Positions 34,118-45,946 of a DNA stretch of 64,000 nucleotides are shown in pieces. The stretch is from Chaetomium olivaceum. Lineage: Eukaryota; Ascomycota; Sordariomycetes; Sordariales; Chaetomiaceae. Location: NCBI GenBank assembly GCA_039881045.1, contig JAYWVB010000063.1:1-64000 (forward strand). Reading direction: 5' to 3'. Each line of letters starts with the position of its first letter. The first letter of the stretch is position 1. The position numbers were made by a program, and so were the translations under genes. The notes under the pieces were generated by a model that worked only from the letters and a program-made list of their open reading frames with translations, did not search any database and was not told where the DNA came from.

Positions 34118-35776
34118 TCAGTTGCACTCAATGCTACTCTCCTCAGCTGACGTCTCCTCAACCTCCTGACAGGTTCGTACGTTGTGGCCAGTCTTGCCGC
34201 ACCTCCCACAGCGCCGCAAAGTCGACAGCCCCGCCTCCGACATACCCCCTTCCGCCAGCCTCCTACCCGATTGCCGTCTACCAGTTTCCTTCTGGATGAT
34301 CAAAACCTGACCTTCCTCTATAGTAAGTGCCCCTCCAGCCTGGAGACGTGTACGCTTAGCCCTCCGGCGCTTTGAAAGGGCCTCGTTAGCCTTCTCGGAG
34401 TTCGGACTCGGTCTCGAAGAAGGGTCATTTCGTGAACAATCAGCTCTGTACCCTTCGCCAATTGCTTTACAGCGGAAAACATGCTGGTTGGAGAGCTTCC
34501 TTGATGATTGGCAATCCGGGTCCGTACATGTTCAGACTGTAAAACAGCCTCGTCAGGTTTGTGCGGTGTCTGGGAGACCCATAGGTCGGCCTCTGGAAGG
34601 GGGGGTCCAGTCGGTGTTGGGGTCCGTAGCTTGACGTCAAGCTTCGACAAGACAGCTTGGGGGTTGTCCGGTACTAGGCCAGTACCTCGAAAGCCAGCCT
34701 TGATATTTTCAGCTTTCATTGTGGCGAGGTGGGCGGCTTTGAACGCGATGAAGAACTCGGTCTTGGTGATGTGGTTGATGTGCGCCTTGATGAAGGCCTC
34801 GAGTTCGCGGCCGTATATCCGCTTCAACACGCTAAAACAACCGACATCTAGAGGCTGGGTGATGTGCGAGGAGTGAGAAGGGAGGCAGAGGGTAATAATA
34901 TTGTGCTCCTTGCAGAACTCCTCAAACTGGGCTGATAGGTGGCTTTCGTGACCATCTAGGACTATCATCCGATACACCCCTTGCCGCTGGGTCTCCGTAT
35001 GCTTGTGGAAGTGCTTGATCCATTCCAAGCCTGTATCATTGTCTGTCCAGCCGTTGGGTGAGGTCTTGATGACCCAGGATGGGGGAAGATCGCACTCGGT
35101 GTACCAGGAGGCGAGGTGGTTGACGCCCTGTACAATCAAGAATGGTGGCAGCGCAAAGCCGTCACTGCTCACGCACTCAATCGCTGTTGCCCATTCCCGA
35201 TTGCCGGGCTGAAGTTGCTTGCCTCGACCGCGTCGATCGGAACGCGTGACGACCATGTTGCTACAGATAATGCCCATCATAAAGCCTGTCTCGTCGAAGT
35301 TGTAAAAATCGGTGTTCTGGATGCTGTACTTCGTGCGCATGTTGGCCACCAACCGGAACCAGTCCCCAATAATCTTTGGATCTTCGCAAAGGGCTCTCTG
35401 GAAGTCGTACGCACGCGAAAAGCGCGTCTTGAGCTCCGGGCGGCGCCGTATGAACCGGTATGCCCACTGCTTGCCAGTTGGTCGCGCGTGACCGTCGCGA
35501 GAAGGAGATCGGCCATATCTTTTACCCCATCAATACGAGGCGGAAACCCTCGCGAATGTAGATCGAGGATATATCGTACAAGGGTCTCTTCTTCAGCCAG
35601 GTCAGATTGTGCTGTACGTCGCGTTTCTCAGGCTTTGCGACGCGGCCCTTCATCCGGGCGATGAGGGTCGACTTCGGCACATCATAGTCTGGGCAGCACG
35701 TCGGATCGACATTTTTTTGCTTATGAATTGCTTCAATGGCAAGGATGATTCTGGCTTCTTGCATTTGCATAGACAT
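34118..35776 (-). pseudogene. Fot1/pogo transposase, frame-broken
   Basis: Leftward transposase of the pogo/Fot1 family (DDE_1), which cuts and pastes DNA in the nucleus. The N-terminal psq-type helix-turn-helix is MSMQMQEARIILAIEAIHKQ...DVPKSTLIARMKGR. One base is missing near 35525 (GFRLVLMG-stop where GFPPRIDGVKDMADLLLA is read in the other frame), and another break is near 35475 before GKQWAYRFIRRRPELK. The catalytic core is intact from 35352: D1 in NFDETGFMMG, D2 in VLDGHESHLS, D3 in QPLDVGCFSVLKR. A further shift near 34400 leads to ALSKRRRAKRTRLQ and a C-terminal zinc knuckle, RRCGRCGKTGHNVRTCQ, as in Fot-type enzymes. The DDD triad is visible, but as written the enzyme cannot be made. 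Confidence 0.85.
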
Positions 35777-35811
35777 GGTTTTGGTCGCGGTGTAGCGGAG
35801 TTTGAAGGTGG

Positions 35812-35876
35812 AAGGTTGTGACGTGGAGGGAAAGTGGACCGCTCGGTGATATGGGCCGCTCAGTGATCAACCACGT
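35812..35876 (-). repeat. Right TIR of the pogo element
   Basis: Inverse of 34020-34084, with small transition differences (for example CACTGAGCGGCCC for CACCGAGCGGTCC). Confidence 0.85.
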
Positions 35877-36027
35877 TATGTCTTTCCTTTTATTCGATAT
35901 ATTTCTTTTAGTTCTCCATCCAGTTCTTTTGTCCCGTTTCTTTACCCCTTTCATTTTCTTGATTCCTTGTTTAGTTTCCCGAGTCCGGCTTTTTGACTGG
36001 AGGGTGAGTGGTGCCCACGATGCCCAC

Positions 36028-36218
36028 AACCCGTATCGCTGGCACCTACGGTGAGGTGCGCGGATATAGCTACACCGTCTACCATTAAAATCTACACTAC
36101 AACAACAGCATTATCAGTGGATGTCGCTATAATAATATAAATATATTCAATTACGGCCTGTTGTGGGCATTTGCAGTCCCATCTACGGCTTTTAACATGC
36201 CTGCCCATTCTCGCGTGC
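36028..36218 (-). repeat. Right long terminal inverted repeat
   Basis: Inverse of 33282-33474 over about 190 bp. Also the best match to the older copy at 14061-14222. Confidence 0.9.
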
Positions 36219-37398
36219 CAGGCATCCAGGCCATTGCACGAGAGAGATCACTAGCTTCCTTTTTACAGGTCGTCAGCCCTTAAAAAACAGCGTCCGACTG
36301 GAGGGGAGGAGCCACCTTAGAAGCGGTCCAAACAAATACAAGCGACCCTGAAAATCCCTCATGTTCGTTCTCAGCCGTTGTTACATGCTTCCACAACACG
36401 AGGCTCGGGGCGGAATTGAGAGAGACGAAGATCGCTCCCGGGTTGGGGACCGGAGAGAAAGCTCGCGTTATCATTTGTGTGGAAGGTCGCCTACACGATC
36501 TGCTTCAGATTTGAGATTTGTTCATGTGAAACATCCAATCATAAATCACCATCTCATTTCTCCTCTCGAACCCCAAGGCAGCGTTGTATTTAACTGATAC
36601 TCCTGCCAACAACGGCTTGGGGGCACTTGGCAAACGGGTCCAATCAAGCTCTAAACTGGACACACCCGTTTCACCAGCTTCCCCATTAGGGAGGTCACCA
36701 CTATCTATGTACCGCAACCGCCGGCATATGGTCGTGGGTGCCGAGGCCGGCCCTTGGCGTCGCCAACTACCGGAAGCATGGGAGACTTCGTCTCCGTACG
36801 GCAAGTTCAGGTTTGCTTAGTGGCTTCGCTTATCTGATTGACGAGTAACTAACTATACTTGTATCGTTTGCACATGTTAATCATGCTTACCATCTGTGGC
36901 ACCCGGACCTGGCCGACGCCGCTGGCCACCTTGTTCCGGCCTCATTGGCCCCCCTTCTGGACCGTCAACGGCACCCGCCGCCCTTGACCACACTCGACAT
37001 GAAGTTCAGGCACCAAACCAGAGCATAAGTCATCGCCCATGCGGTAGGTCCATTGCCAATCTAGAGCCCCCACAGCGGCCCGGGCCCCAAGTCGGGGAAG
37101 GCTGGATTGGATCAGGAAGGAAGAAGCCGAAAGAACTTTGATTATATCTCCGTGTTAGGGGTCGCATTGCATACCAGGCACACATGAGTCCGTTCAAGGG
37201 ACCGCTTGGCGATCTACCTTCCAGAATCCGACATCGTGGCCGAGAACCAGCGGGGAGCCTCTCACCACTGCCTCGGGTGGTTCATGTATAAGAGTCTAGA
37301 TTCCTCCCGTCCGTTGGGAATATGAGAGCTACAGCATCGGTCTCTGCATTAATTTGTATAGATTAGTTCTACTACCGGCAGTCTCCGCTCTCGTCATC
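36219..37398. other. Intergenic, metalloprotease promoter side
   Basis: No supported gene; a few 80-100-codon frames overlap on both strands without family resemblance. A TATAA-like TGTATAAGAG occurs near 37285, about 115 bp before the metalloprotease start. Confidence 0.4.
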
Positions 37399-38405
37399 AT
37401 GCGTTTCACTCCCTTTGCCCTCGCCCTGGCCGCGGCCCAGGGTGCTATGGCTGCCCCTTCGCGCGAGACTAAGCCCATCAGCCGTGGCTTTGGCTGTGGC
37501 GCTCCGGAGCCAGATGCCGAGCACATCCGGATCTCGCAGAAGTTCGCCGCCCAGGAAGCTTCCTTCAGGGCCTCAGGCAACTTCAGCATCCAGGCTACCG
37601 TTACCGTGGACGCCTACTTCCACGTTGTGCACACCTCCAGCCGTGACGATGTCTCTGTAAGGAACCCCTCCACCCCCGCCCCCCGTCACCGCCACGCTAT
37701 CATCTCCAACACCAACTAACCACCACCCTACAGGACTCGGTCCTCAACGCCCAACTGGCCACCCTCAACAAGGCCTACGCCCCCTACGGCTTCCAGTTCA
37801 CTCTTAAGGGCACCACGCACACCATCAACGCCAACTGGGCCGATGACACCAACGGTTACGAGATGACCATGAAGCGCTCCCTGCGCAAGGGCGGCTACAG
37901 CACGCTCAATGTCTACTTCCTCCCGGAGATGGGCGACAACCTCGGCTACTGCTACTTCCCGGAGTCCGGCGGCGGCAGCTCCGGCTCCACCGTCCAGATC
38001 CGCGACGGATGCACCGTCCTGAGCACGTCGGTGCCCGGTGGCTCTGCCACCAACTACAACCAGGGCCACACCACCACCCACGAGGTTGGACACTGGTTTG
38101 GTTTGTACCATACCTTCCAGGGCGGCTGCTCCGGCGCTGGTGACTCGGTCTCCGACACCCCGGCTCAGGCCAGCGCGAGCAGCGGGTGCCCGACTGGCAG
38201 GGATTCGTGCCCCAACCAGTCAGGCCTGGATCCAATTCATAACTACATGGATTACAGCTATGAGTAGTCTTTCTTGAGAATGGTTTGTGTGTGGAGAGTA
38301 TCTGCTAACGCCTGTATTTCTTCTAGCTCGTGCTACGAGGAGTTCACTGCCGGACAGCAGTCTCGCATGGCCAGCTTCTGGAACAACTACCGCGCTGGCA
38401 AATAA
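37399..38405 (+). CDS. Secreted metalloprotease, M43 (cytophagalysin/MEP1-like)
   Basis: Extracellular zinc endopeptidase of family M43B, as in fungal MEP1-type enzymes. Three exons: 37399-37656, 37734-38263, 38327-38405; introns GTAAGG...CTAAC...CAG and GTAGTC...CTAAC...TAG; 288 residues. A signal peptide (MRFTPFALALAAAQGAMA) is followed by a propeptide-like region with FGCGAPEP, a possible cysteine-switch. The catalytic part has HTTTHEVGHWFGLYHTFQGG (HExxHxxGxxH, about residue 201) and the Met-turn NYMDYS. Cysteines surrounding it fit disulfides. The second intron splits an Asp codon, giving SYDSCYEEFTAGQ. Complete, with no frame problem. Confidence 0.92.
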
Positions 38406-40037
38406 CGGGCTGATAGCAGGGGTTGTTCAAAGGAGTTGGTTCGGAGAGGGGGCTGGATGGAGTGATTCGAGCTCTCTATCTCGGAGCTGGGGCGGCTATT
38501 GTGTTGTTGGCTGGAGTTGGGGTATAGTATGGTGGGCGGAGATGCTGGGTGGCGGGACTTTGAATTTCATAAGTAAATATTTTGGTTAGCCAGGTATATA
38601 TTATTGCCAGAGGCATTGTGGATGTTGCATTCTTTACGGTTGATGTTGCATATGTGACGTTGTTCCCGTTTTCTGTCGTCTCTGGGTATCAGCAAATAGT
38701 ACCTAGTATACTAAGATCAAAGATATGGGTATAAACCTATTTTCTAAATATCGTTTTCAGGAAGGAAACGGGGCTTTTCTGGGTAATGGCTACATATATG
38801 TACATACATGTACCCAGATACCTAGGTACCTTAGCCTAAAAATATCAGGACTGTAAGTAGTGCTGCCACACTACAACGCCTGGAGCAAGGCGTATTCCTG
38901 TTTCAGCTGGAAACGGTCAATTCGGGAAGTCGGTGCATGTAGTATACTAGGTAGTGAGGAGGACCTTTATCACCGCTCCTCCCCCGTCATATCTTAATAT
39001 TTCAAAACCAATAGGCACCCAGGTCGCGGGCGAGAGATATGACAACATTTGAAGACGGACTTGGTTTCTGTGATGGAGGAATTCGGGCTGGTTCGTAAGG
39101 TATGCTTGTTTTGCCTCCCCCCCCTCCTTTTTCTTTTTCTTTCAGCGCAAACTGAGAGAGAATCAATCTATCATTTCATCATGTTTGCCACTATGAAGTC
39201 AATGCTGGATCCTCAACGAATGCAACTGGTCTGGCGCGAGCCCAGCATGCCCAGCCCGCAGAAGTGTCAAATGTGCAGTGCCCAGTCGCGTGTCTCACCT
39301 TTCCGAGCGAACGAATCACCCCTGCAACGATGACGAATCTTTACAGATTAGGGAACAAGCCGAAGGCTCAAATCTGCCCAGACTAAAGCGTCCAATACAC
39401 TTGCCCTAAAACCACGGAAGCGCCCGCAGAAAATCCCCGCACGTAGCGCTATCGGCGAGCGGACCGCGGCTGGCGCTCGTCGAGGCCGCCATCATCGAAT
39501 CAGCATACCATGGGCGGCTGGGGGTAACACGCAAAATCTGCGGAAAAGACCCATAGGAAGAGGGAAGGGACGAGGCACTTGGCGCGTTTGGCGCGATCCA
39601 GTAGGGGGTTGAGCACACTCAGCTCGAGCATAAATGGGAAGCGGCGTTTCCTTCATCCATTCGAACGGTAAGCACACCTGGCACATCAAGTTCATTCAGT
39701 TCTCTATCCGAGCAACACCGCTTCTTTACTCCTGTTACGTTATTTCTATTCAACCTTCGGCGGATTTGATTCCCACATTTTCTCCCCAAGCGTCTTTTGT
39801 GTCCTCCACCTTACATCACTACTGGCAGAGTCTTGCTGGCGTTTCTCGCGTTGCCAAAGTCCAACCCGCCGATCAGCCTCTACATCGCGCTATCATTGTC
39901 ACACCTCCTTCAAAACCTGTGATAACCCATCAAAAAGAATACGATACCCTCATCATTTCTCATCGCCGGACCATACGTCCACAACCACCCCACCCATAGC
40001 CACGCCCTACGGTACCCATCATCACACCATCAGCACC
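38406..40037. other. Intergenic, terpene synthase promoter side
   Basis: About 1.6 kb without a supported gene. AT-rich part at 38600-39050, then short frames with no family resemblance. The last 400 bp are pyrimidine- and CA-rich, typical of a fungal 5' leader. Confidence 0.4.
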
Positions 40038-42471
40038 ATGGCCTACCCCAACTCGCACCTCGTGGACCCCCCACCTACGACACTGCCCTGGACGGCCTAG
40101 CCGCCAACATCCCCCTCCGCATCAGCCGCAGTGCCGCCCTGATCGACCGCGGCGCCTTCCGCGCCCAGAAAGACTGGCAGCAAATCTTTAGCTCGCTTCC
40201 TCCCTCCCGCTACGCGGGCACCGCGGGGCCCCACTACGGCTTTATGTCGGCGTGCATGCCCGAGACGCTGCCCGACCGCGCCGAGCTAGTTGGCTACGTC
40301 GTCGAGATGACCTTTCTCGTCGACGACGTCATGGACGACACCGACTCGCCCGCGGCCGTGGCGGCCGCGCCCTACGTGGCTGACTTGATGCGCGCGCACG
40401 ACGTGATTCGGAGGGGTGCTGAGGCCGATGCTATGCTGGTGGGTGCCTCGCCGCCCGCGAGGTTGTTTGTTGCGGTCGGCAGGGCTATGCTGGCTGTTGA
40501 TGCCGGGCGGGCGAGGGATGCTTTCAGCTGGCTGGAGGCGTGGGTCAAGACCGCGCTGGCTCGGCCGAGGGGTGAGAAGGATATTCGGGATTTGGATAAT
40601 TACCTCGAGTACCGCCGGTCCAACCTCGCTTCGAAGTAAGTTATAATCTTGAGATTTGCAGTGATATAGCCTAGAGCTAACGACAGAAACAGGGCCTTGT
40701 TCGGGTTAATAATCTTTGCCATGGGCCTCGTCATTCCAGAGGATCAGCAGCAGACGTGTCTGAACGTTTCCGACGCGTTCTGGCTCCAGTTCTCGCTCGC
40801 CAACGACTGCCACTCGTGGGAGCGCGAGCAGAAGATGGCAAACGATAGCGGGCAGGCGTCCGTGACAAACGCTATCTGGGTATTGATGAACAAGCACTCG
40901 ATGAGCTGCGACGAGGCGAAAAGGGTGTGCCGTGAAAAGGCCAGTCAGTACGCCGCCGAGTACGTGCGCGTTGTCGAGACGGCCAAGGGAAGGAGTGACC
41001 TTTGCGACGACGCCAAACTCCTGCTCGAGCGGATGACGTTTGCAATAAGCGGGAATATTGTCTGGGGGCTGCAGTGTCCCCGGTATCATGACGATCGGGC
41101 ACTCACGGTAGCGCAGGTCGAGATGGCAGAAACTGTAGGCGCGGATGAGACCATAGGCTGGATCCGTAGCCAGGAGAATAAAGCCATCAATGGCGTTGGC
41201 GAGCGTTCTAATGCTGTTAGCAACGGGACTGTCGACAACAGCATTGTCATTAACGGCAACTCCTACCAGAATATGGAGGTTGTGCGGGACGTGCCGTCCC
41301 TGAGCACAGATGTATGTAATTGCCCCTAGAGAACTCCCCCTGCCTAAATGTTTGCGTAAGCTGACGTTGGAAAGATCCTCAAGGCACCATCGCGCTACAT
41401 CGATTCACTGCCCGGGAAAGGTATACGCGACAAGACCATCAACGCACTGAACGTCTGGTACAAGGTGCCGCCGCAGCAGATTGCCGTCATTTCGAAAGTC
41501 GTCCACCTTCTGCACGGGGCATCTCTAATGTTAGATGACATTGAGGATTCCTCTCAACTCCGTCGCGGCAAGCCAGCGGCGCATATGGTATTCGGAACCA
41601 TGCAGACTATCAACTCGGCTGGATTTAGGTTTCTCAGCGCCCTCGAGGAAGTAAGAAAGCTGGACAGCAAGCGGTGCATGGATGTCTTCTGTCGTGAGTG
41701 CTGATCCTCAGATGGCAAATCGGTTGTCGCTGACTGTAAACCAGAGGAGCTCCAGGAGCTTTACGTCGGCCAGAGCCATGACCTGGCGTGGACGTGTAAC
41801 CTAACTTGCCCCACCGAAGAGGAGTATCTCGCGATGGTTGACGGCAGTGAGTCGAACTATCCGGTCTCGGTTGCTTAGGGGTTTGTCGCTAACTTGCGAG
41901 GTAGAAACAGCAGGGCTGTTCCGGATGCTCGCGAGGCTGTTGGATGTACTGTCGGATTCGCCCACCAAGCCGGAGGTGACCATCCTGACACGGTTCATGA
42001 CCTTGCTGGGCCGGCTGTTCCAGATCCGGGATGATTACATGAACTTGATGTCGGCAGATGTGAGTTCATTATCGGTTTCACATACGCGTTACGTTGGTTC
42101 AGCTCCTGACTTTTGATCATTAGTATGCTAAACAAAAAGGGTTTTGCGAGGACCTAGACGAGGGTAAATACTCCCTTCCACTTATCCACGCTCTGCGATA
42201 CTCTGGGACTGCTGGATCATCAGACATCAAGTCGAGACCCGGCAGACACCCAGCTATTCTTCAAAACTTGCTTTCACAGCGACATGTGGTCGGGAAAATG
42301 ACGGTTGACCAAAAGCACTTGTTCCTCGAACAACTTGAGCAAACAGGAAGTCTTGAATACACGCGGCAAGCGCTGGGTGCCCTGCAACTTGAACTCGATG
42401 GCTTAGGAGAACAGATGGGCATACGGGAAAATAATGATTTGGCGGGTTTGTTGGAGAACCTGAAGGTGTGA
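40038..42471 (+). CDS. Chimeric terpene synthase (class I cyclase + prenyltransferase)
   Basis: Bifunctional enzyme of the fusicoccadiene/ophiobolin-synthase type. The C-terminal half builds a polyprenyl diphosphate from C5 units and the N-terminal half cyclises it. Six exons: 40038-40635, 40693-41311, 41375-41693, 41745-41846, 41905-42059, 42124-42471; about 713 residues. Cyclase motifs: aspartate-rich DDVMDD (about residue 95), NSE triad NDCHSWERE (about 236), RY pair in QCPRYHDD (about 328). A polar linker separates the halves. Prenyltransferase motifs: FARM LDDIEDSSQLRRGKPAAH (about 459), VGQSHDLAWT and SARM IRDDYMNL (about 588). From the ATG at 40038 (MAYPNSHLVDP) the frame is off by one at a run of six C (40067-40072); seven would restore it. 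All introns have good sites and phases. No P450 or other tailoring gene is visible nearby. The product cannot be predicted; C20 or C25 cyclic terpenes are usual. Confidence 0.9.
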
Positions 42472-42920
42472 GAACGGTCCGAAGGATGGAAGGTTGGAGA
42501 GCATGCCTACAAAGTAGTATAAGCATTAGATACTTATTGTAATTGAAAACAATGCCTTATCGAGTATGAAAATGGACGGGTTAAACCCTACTTGCAGAAC
42601 AGATTTTACTTTTCTCGACACCCTTATCACTCGCTACTTAGATTCCTCTGCCTTAACACAACGTACCCTGTGACTTTTACAGAAGCATCACAAGCCTTGC
42701 ATCGAAGTCAGAGGTTCACCGGGCTACTGAAGTATGACAATGCAGCTCACGTTATTTCTACCTGGTAACGACTGACAGTATAGACCAATACATCCAGGCC
42801 ACCAGAGTTTCTCCCTTTAGCAGAATACAACCCAAATTCATGCTCATGCTTGGCTCGATTTACCCCTAACCAGCCCTTTACCACCCCTTATCCAACCAAG
42901 TCCCACCCCCGAGTGCCAGT
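42472..42920. other. Intergenic between convergent genes
   Basis: 3' flanks of the terpene synthase and the leftward dioxygenase. No gene seen. Confidence 0.5.
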
Positions 42921-44403
42921 TTACTCAGCATCTTGCTCCGCCTGCGCAGCAGCAGCCGCCGCAGCCCTCGCCGCCCTCCTCTTCTTTCCACCGGGCCAGG
43001 TGGGCCATCCACCACCGGGGAACCCACCACCGGGCAGCTGCGAGATGGGGCCGGTCGGGTTCATAACACCGCCCTTCTCGGTCCAGAACGCGGCCGGGTT
43101 GACAGGCTTGTTAGCGTTCTGGTCAATGCCGAAGCGGATCCACGCAAACAGGCCCTCCGAGATGTCCTTGCCCACCAGCGCGTACCGCACGATCGGGTCA
43201 TCGCCGTTAGCGCCCTGCCGGAAGAGGAAGTCGTTCACGTTGGGAACGATGCGCATCTTGTTGGTGTTGTAGGGGGCTTGCTGCTCCGCGACGCTGATCA
43301 GGCCCTGGTCGAAGTAGATCTGCCCGACGTGCGCGGCGCGGCCGCCCGTGATGGTGTTGTTGGGTTGCTTGGTCGCGCCGAGGTAGACGATGGCTGTGGG
43401 GGGGTGTCGTTGTTAGTAAGGTGTTTCGGGGGGTTATTTGGGGATAATGGGCGCCAGGGGCTCAGCGGGTGGAGTTTGGGGGAACACGGAGGATAGCTCA
43501 CTGTGGATGTGGGTGGCGCGCCCGTCGTAGTGGCCGGGGAAGAGCGAGTCGAACGAGGCGATGCCATGATCGTCTGTCGGCTGCACGCCGCGGAGGGTGG
43601 TGCCCTGGAGGATCGAGGCATCGTTGGGGTCGCCCATGCCGGGGTAGCCCTGCACGCCAACGTAGATGCCCTACGCTTTGTTAGCTTCTAGCAGGAAAAT
43701 TTGGCAAGTAAGCAAACACCCAAAAAGGGTCGGGGTTCTCACGGTAGAGTTGGAGCTCCAAATGTCGACGTGGGCCCCGGGGACGGTCTGGCACGTCTTG
43801 TAGTCGACGACCTGGATGGCCAGCGTCAAGGGGATGCCCTTCTCGCCATTCGTAATGTCCTTCCGGACCTCCTCTCCCTTGACGTCTGAAAATGTCATTA
43901 GTGATATGTGCTTGAATTACCCAACACCAAAACCCAGACATAAACTCACACAGCGGGCCCTGGTCGACAGCGGGCATCAACATGCAAGCGCCGGCATCCG
44001 AGAACAGCGTGCTAAGATCCATCCCTTCGGTAACCGTCTTGTTGCTCTTGTGGTCAATCCGGGTGACAGATTCGTAGTCGCGCGGGCTGTGCTGCGACCT
44101 GTAGAGAAACCAGTGTTAGCACGGCGGCATTCCTCTACATAACCGCCCAAACACTCCCGGCCATTAACTTTCTTACTTCTTGGTGTGGATACCCAGCGAG
44201 CGCTTCAACCGCGCCAGCTCCTGGCCATGGATCTGAACCGTCCGCTTAACGAACTCGGGCTCGTTGAACTGGGCCGAGCAGTGGGCAAGAGACTTGCGCT
44301 CGAGCGGGAGGGCCGAGTGCGCGTACACCTTCTCGTGGTGGCCTGGGTGGGCGAGGGCAGGTGCTGCGAGCAGCAAGCTCGCCAGGAAGGTCTTGAGCGT
44401 CAT
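42921..44403 (-). CDS. Secreted intradiol ring-cleavage dioxygenase
   Basis: Extracellular non-haem Fe(III) dioxygenase that opens catechol-type aromatic rings. Five leftward exons: 44403-44177, 44098-43950, 43885-43743, 43670-43502, 43393-42921; all phases agree, giving 386 residues. Signal peptide MTLKTFLASLLLAAPALA, then a His-rich start (HPGHHEKVY). The dioxygenase core has TLAIQVVDYKTCQTVPGAHV, GIYVGVQGYPG (iron-ligand Tyr region), and GHYDGRATHIHS (Tyr, His, His ligands). The C-terminus is unusual: GGGFPGGGWPTWPGGKKRRA followed by a poly-Ala stretch. Fungal secreted intradiol dioxygenases are associated with lignin-derived catechols. It is convergent with the terpene synthase, so a shared pathway is not indicated by layout alone. 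Confidence 0.9.
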
Positions 44404-45946
44404 GGCGTTGGCGATGATCTGAAACTCCCAAGTCCGCAGATCGAAGAATGGATGCGCGTTGGGGGGACGGGAAGCGAGCTCGAGATCCAGAAGGCGGCTC
44501 CCATCCGAGTTATTTAGGTTTGTTGATCCTCCCCCTCTCCTTCTCCCTTTCGCCCCTGCCCTCTCAAACCCAGCATGGTATGCAGATCATGCTATGAATA
44601 ATGAATCCACCCCATGGCCCGGCTCTGGGCTCGGATGCTATACTACATTACACTACATGCGACGCAGAAGGCACCATCAATATCCGGGTCGCATCATTGG
44701 TATTCACCCGTTGGTAGGCGCGGACTGGCCGCTTCCTGGCCAAGTTATGCGGGAAGGAGGTATTGCCAGTGGTCCATCCCCCGTCCCATATCGCCCATAC
44801 CACATCCTGACATTCACACCGGGCCTGATTGGCTTCACCCCCCAGCGTGTGCTGCCATCACAACCCACCGCCAAGGCTCACCCCCGGATTTTAATCTCCG
44901 TTTGTAAGAGAATGATGCTGAGGCAGGCGAATCGGGTTGTCCGGCGAGAATGGCGGTTCAAGACGCCGGTTAAAAACGCGCCAGATCCGAACGAAACCTT
45001 CCGGTCGTTGGCTGCGTTGGCGAACCTGGGCATGACGAGTCCCTGACCCCTGCTTTATCCATTTGGCGGTGGGCTGTCGTTGTACATATAAATTAAGCAG
45101 GCGCTTGGCTCGGCAGTTGGGGGTTGTTCTCGAAGTTATTCCCGCATTCCACTTTGTCCCCTCCCTCTTTGGACTCATGTACGGGGTATTGGTGCATCTG
45201 CTGCCGGTTGCCGGCTGGGTACCTGGTATGCTTGGCCCGTGTCAGGTTGCCGGCCTGGTGATGGTGGGCCTGACCTACCCCGGATTATTTATTTCGGTGG
45301 TGCAGTCAGCATCACGACATGGTGGCGGGTAAAGTGCGTCGTGTGTAATAGACTGGTCTCGGTCGTGCGGTACTCTGTTCCCCGTTGTTTGGGTCAGACG
45401 GACGGCAACGGTTTATGGTTATTATATCTGCTGACGACTACTTCATTAGCAACAACTTGATTTGCGGAGCTTGCCGGATGCCAACATGATAACCGACCCC
45501 CCTACTGTGTATGCGGCCTCGCTCCCAACCTTGTTCGGTTGTGTTTCGGACCCGATCCTTTTTCGGTTCCGGCCTCCACATCCCCAGTGACCGCTGTACT
45601 TCCCTCGTCTGTTCTTACCATCCTTCGGCTGAGCATCTCCACATTCCTGATGCTCTGTTTCCAAGGGGAAAGGTTATCCCAGCTGCCATTGAAACGCGGG
45701 CTGTCTTTGCAACGCCTGGCAGGGACAAAACATATATCCACGAATGGTTTGAAGGTTTTTATATCTATCGCCTTTCAACGCCAGACGAGTCTTCTAAATT
45801 CCTTGGCTCATTGCCGCTGTGCCATGAGCGCCACAGCACTGGTCTACGGATAGGTCGTACGGCATGTGGATTCCTTTCCACGATCCACCGTCTCGCCTGC
45901 CGACCTAGGCTTTCCATGTCACTCACTCACTCCCTCACAAACCCCT
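44404..45946. other. Intergenic, nothing recognised
   Basis: Promoter side of the dioxygenase and about 1.5 kb of sequence with only short overlapping frames. The longest (45511-45984, +) shows no family resemblance. Confidence 0.4.

Larger units (their letters stand above)
34020..35876. mobile_element. Fot1/pogo-type DNA transposon with TA target duplication
   Basis: An 1857-bp element flanked by TA on both sides (34018-34019 and 35877-35878), as expected for pogo/Tc1-mariner transposons. Inverted repeats of about 65 bp start ACGTGGTTGATCAC. Inside each repeat a 17-bp unit, (G/T)ATCACCGAGCGGTCCA, occurs twice in tandem, with a few substitutions on the right side. It carries one leftward transposase with several frame breaks, so it is not autonomous as read. 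Confidence 0.88.
33282..36218. mobile_element. Long-TIR element, host of a nested Fot1/pogo insertion
   Basis: Bounded by terminal inverted repeats of about 190 bp (33282-33474 and 36028-36218), nearly identical apart from a few transitions and a small indel. After removing the pogo insertion the element would be about 1.08 kb. It shows no transposase of its own, so it looks non-autonomous (MITE- or foldback-like). I could not identify a clear target-site duplication at the outer ends. Relatives lie at 13.4-14.2 kb and 28.9 kb. Confidence 0.75.

Noticed and set aside
37399..44403. A full terpene biosynthetic cluster
   Set aside because: Only the synthase is present; the protease and intradiol dioxygenase are not typical tailoring enzymes, so a cluster is not claimed.
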